DNA from: Clostridia bacterium
Lineage (GTDB): Bacteria; Bacillota; Clostridia; Christensenellales; SZUA-584
DNA: 64,000 bases
Assembly: GCA_003249555.1 (NCBI GenBank)
Contig: QKIQ01000044.1
Span: 89,773 to 153,772, forward strand
Reading direction: 5' to 3'
The position numbers and the translations under genes were made by a program. Positions 62,265-64,000 of the stretch are shown one piece after another. Under the pieces are notes generated by a model. That model saw only the letters and a list, made by a program, of their open reading frames with translations, was not told where the DNA came from and ran no database searches. How positions within the stretch are numbered: position 1 is the stretch's first letter; every line of letters starts with the position of its first letter.

Positions 62265-62378
62265 TCAAGCAACCCATGACCGTTTGTATCCATCGTATTC
62301 ATTTAACATAAAGTATCCGAAGCCATAATAGCTCCGGCTGCTAAACGAAAAATATCGATTGGACATTGAAACGTTCAT
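62265..62378 (-). CDS. Aromatic-rich leader peptide (37 codons) of the shikimate/Phe/Tyr operon
   Basis: The ORF starts at the ATG 62378-62376, with GAGGAG 6 bases upstream, and ends with TGA at 62265. It contains Tyr codons at positions 9, 17, 18, 22, 28 and 31, Phe at 10, 12, 20 and 23, and one Trp at 35: 11 aromatic residues in 37. Its start is about 21 bases from the predicted transcription start. The peptide is followed by an intrinsic terminator, then the aroF gene. This is the design of ribosome-mediated transcription attenuation, responding to charged Tyr- and Phe-tRNA. Evidence is purely from the sequence. Confidence 0.82.
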   Translation of the reverse strand: MNVSMSNRYFSFSSRSYYGFGYFMLNEYDGYKRSWVA

Positions 62379-62405
62379 GCCTGCTCCTCAAATTTTGTTT
62401 GCCTT

Positions 62406-62435
62406 ATTATATGCAAAGAAGTTTTATTTCGTCAA
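62406..62435 (-). promoter_or_regulatory. Promoter of the aromatic operon
   Basis: Minus strand: TTGACG (62435-62430), 18 bases, TATAAT (62411-62406), placing the start of transcription near 62399, about 21 bases before the leader peptide ATG. Confidence 0.75.
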
Positions 62436-62459
62436 GCAAAATATGAAAAAGATTATGTC

Positions 62460-62492
62460 AAGACTTCCATAAGACTTCCATAAGACTTCCAT
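62460..62492. repeat. Three tandem 11-bp repeats upstream of the aromatic promoter
   Basis: AAGACTTCCAT occurs three times without interruption or mismatch. The 11-bp period is close to one turn of DNA. The array lies 25-57 bp upstream of the minus-35 of the aromatic operon promoter, roughly minus 61 to minus 93. Confidence 0.85.
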
Positions 62493-62536
62493 ATGCAGAA
62501 CATCCGTTGTTTTTTCAATGGGCGTAATTGCTGGTT

Positions 62537-63124
62537 TTAAAGACAAAAATCACAGCTTTGCTCAATATTCAACGTCTCAAAATAAAGCTTCTCCAACGGT
62601 ATCCATTCAGTGACAAAGCGTTTCAGCAAGGCTTTGCCGCTTCTTTTGCGTATACGCGCAATCTGCGTGTCTTCATCGGTTTTCAAAAATAGCTTCAGAT
62701 CATAGAGCGTTGACAGCGTAGGATGCAGGCTGTATACACCTTCGACGATATTCAGCGCTTTGTGACAAACGGTCACAGCATCTTTATAGCCGTTCGTTAT
62801 ACAGCTGTAAGGGCGATACGAGAAACTGCCGCCGTTTTTAAGAGCCGCTGCAATTTCCTCTGCGAAACGTTCATAATCCACGTTGCCGCCCGGTTCACTT
62901 AAGCGCTTTTGTGTTTTACGCTCTGGCGGCAGAAAAAAGTCGTCCATGTGAAACACGTTGCAGTCATATTCGGCGGCAAGCAAGTGGGCAAGCGTGGTTT
63001 TGCCGCTGGCGCTGCCGCCGTCTATTGCGACGGTGACGGTCGGTCTGTCTGTCAGCAGCGCGTCAATCCGTTTGAATACGTCAATATAATCGGTATACGC
63101 TGTTTTCATCTTGCGATTGCTCAT
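62537..63124 (-). CDS. Uridine-kinase-like P-loop kinase
   Basis: A 195-residue protein with a Walker A GGSASGKTTLAHLL, DDFFLPPERKT with a substrate Asp, and late Arg-rich lid (RIRKRSGKALLKRFVTEW). It resembles the (d)NMP/uridine kinase-like group. The start overlaps the stop of the ECF S component by 4 bases, so it is translated with the transporter. It may phosphorylate the imported substrate and trap it, but the substrate is unknown. Confidence 0.78.
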   Translation of the reverse strand: MSNRKMKTAYTDYIDVFKRIDALLTDRPTVTVAIDGGSASGKTTLAHLLAAEYDCNVFHMDDFFLPPERKTQKRLSEPGGNVDYERFAEEIAAALKNGGSFSYRPYSCITNGYKDAVTVCHKALNIVEGVYSLHPTLSTLYDLKLFLKTDEDTQIARIRKRSGKALLKRFVTEWIPLEKLYFETLNIEQSCDFCL

Positions 63125-63669
63125 GCTGACAACGTTGTATCCATATTTTTATCTTTGTTTTTGTCCAGTGCCATTACGATTATCGGAATCAGTATGAGCT
63201 GAAGCGCAATGCCCGGCAATGCTTTTAATACCGCACCGCCCATAAACATTGCCCATGTAAACGCGGTATCCCCCAAACCGTACAGCACAAAGCTGACTGC
63301 GCCCCAGACCATCCGTCCTGCGGTCATGGATAAAAGCAGCACGGCGTAGATACACACTGGCTTTTTTGGGAAACGCTTATACAGCAGCCCTGTCATTAGA
63401 CCGTATACGGCGAGCTCGAACGCCATCGCGACGGCAATAGGAAACATCGGCGGCAAACCAAACAGCGCGCTTCTTAGCAGCGGCGCAGCGGCGCCCACTG
63501 CAAGCCCGTAACGCCAGCCGCAAAAATATCCGCACAGCAGCACCGGAATATGCATGGGCAGCAGCATGTTGCCGATTTGGGGTATCTGTCCCGTTAAGAA
63601 TGGCAGCAGCAGACCCAGCGCGAGAAACAATCCGGCCAGAGCCACTTTTTTCGTAGATAACGATTTCAT
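63121..63669 (-). CDS. ECF transporter S component of unknown specificity
   Basis: A 182-residue membrane protein with six hydrophobic helices: LAGLFLALGLLLPFL, HIPVLLCGYFCGWRYGLAVGAAAPLLRSALFGLPPMFPIAVAMAFELAVYGLMTG and a C-terminal basic tail (DKNKDKN). The inner ATG at 63669 has GCGGAGGAC upstream; the longer frame reads through leader DNA. Coupled with a P-loop kinase. It would use the shared ECF energy-coupling module, not present in the window. Specificity (vitamin, nucleoside or other) cannot be inferred; no riboswitch is confirmed. Confidence 0.8.
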   Translation of the reverse strand: MKSLSTKKVALAGLFLALGLLLPFLTGQIPQIGNMLLPMHIPVLLCGYFCGWRYGLAVGAAAPLLRSALFGLPPMFPIAVAMAFELAVYGLMTGLLYKRFPKKPVCIYAVLLLSMTAGRMVWGAVSFVLYGLGDTAFTWAMFMGGAVLKALPGIALQLILIPIIVMALDKNKDKNMDTTLSA

Positions 63670-63689
63670 AACAAAAAGTCCTCCGCAAT

Positions 63690-63830
63690 AAAAAATACCA
63701 CAAGCATCAGCCTTCCTTTGCGGAAAAGCGGATACCTTCATGGTATCATTGCAAAACCACGCCACTGTATAACTCAACCGGCCTCGTGCCGATCTATACA
63801 TATTTAGCGATGTATAGATTAAAACACATT
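63690..63830. promoter_or_regulatory. Structured leader, possibly a riboswitch
   Basis: The 5-prime region of the S-component gene holds several inverted repeats: ATCTATACAT / ATGTATAGAT (10 bp, 63792-63819), GGATACC..GGTATC (around 63730) and CGGC..GCCG (around 63777). Read on the plus strand, GCCACTGTAT and its surroundings recall a cobalamin riboswitch, but the expected conserved boxes are not all present and the orientation points away from the S component. Left unassigned. Confidence 0.35.
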
Positions 63831-64000
63831 TTATCTTTCGGGTCAATATCCGACGATCGTAAGTTCCCAAAGTAAATTCCACAGCAGGTAAACCGTAGAA
63901 ATAACCACGGGAAAAGCGGAAGTATGTGTAGGACTCATGAGAAACAAAAGTAAAAAGTCACGATAGAAACAGGACTTATAAAAAAATGAATGCATGAGGA
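63831..64000. other. Window end without recognisable gene
   Basis: About 170 bases of non-coding or unassigned DNA, with no long reading frame and no clear promoter. Anything downstream on the plus strand would start beyond the window. Confidence 0.3.

Noticed and set aside
1..64000. tRNA, rRNA, CRISPR arrays, transposons and phage genes
   Set aside because: None could be recognised by eye; a tRNAscan-SE or CRISPR search could confirm the absence.

Overview
The window is a 64 kb stretch of a low-to-middle GC (roughly 48-52 percent by eye) chromosome from an anaerobic, probably endospore-forming member of the Clostridia. Pointers are the Firmicutes-type glutamine synthetase, LCP and YaaL proteins, a CotF-like coat protein pair, DUF421/DUF4363 proteins, an R-2-hydroxyacyl-CoA dehydratase activase-like protein, ECF vitamin transporters under riboswitch control, and strong GGAGG ribosome binding sites. 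The genus cannot be fixed from the sequence. No rRNA, tRNA, CRISPR array, transposase or prophage was recognised, so the region reads as core chromosome with some accessory insertions.

Layout. 1-9.6 kb: the tail of a membrane protein, a chemotaxis receptor, a giant double-module activase (minus strand), a decayed reading frame, a DapB-like reductase and a GNAT protein. 9.8-13.1 kb: mreC-mreD-LCP cell-wall operon (minus). 13.3-16.2 kb: dnaX-ybaB-recR-yaaL. 16.2-19 kb: an XRE regulator, an HD-GYP protein and an EAL protein (cyclic-di-GMP turnover); the EAL gene has a terminator directly in front of its start. 19.2-20 kb: folT under a THF riboswitch. 20.2-26.3 kb: rodA, a nitroreductase, DUF4363/DUF421, nth-obg-yhbY and a GNAT. 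26.3-31.7 kb: a heavy-metal (ArsP_2/DUF2899) exporter and a three-gene glycerol-3-phosphate dehydrogenase-type operon with a terminator between promoter and first gene, then a radical SAM protein. 32-36.8 kb: two lipoproteins, an M14-family protein that has lost its active site, and glnA. 37-41.5 kb: a large class B PBP followed by minCDE. 42-47 kb: pgi, a hairpin-rich repeat region, and a TPP-riboswitch-controlled thiamine or precursor ABC transporter. 47-53.9 kb: a GyrI-like protein, spore coat proteins, and the compact recX-birA-P1 peptidase-acpS-nnrDE operon, then an LspA-like protein. 54-62.4 kb: the complete common aromatic pathway plus pheA and tyrA in one minus-strand operon. 62.5-64 kb: a uridine-kinase-like P-loop protein, an ECF S component and a structured, unassigned leader.

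The most striking element is upstream of the aromatic operon. A consensus promoter (TTGACG-N18-TATAAT) drives a 37-codon leader peptide with a GAGGAG ribosome binding site. The peptide has 6 Tyr, 4 Phe and 1 Trp codons, and is followed by a strong intrinsic terminator and then the DAHP synthase gene. This has the form of ribosome-mediated attenuation of the entire shikimate/Phe/Tyr operon by aromatic aminoacyl-tRNA supply. Three perfect tandem 11-bp repeats sit one helical turn apart just upstream of that promoter. The operon includes an AroE-AroK fusion.

Other points worth attention are the attenuator-like arrangements at the EAL and glp genes, the catalytically dead M14 protein, base-composition shifts and a large insertion in the PBP transpeptidase domain, and the repeat-like hairpins between pgi and the thiamine transporter.
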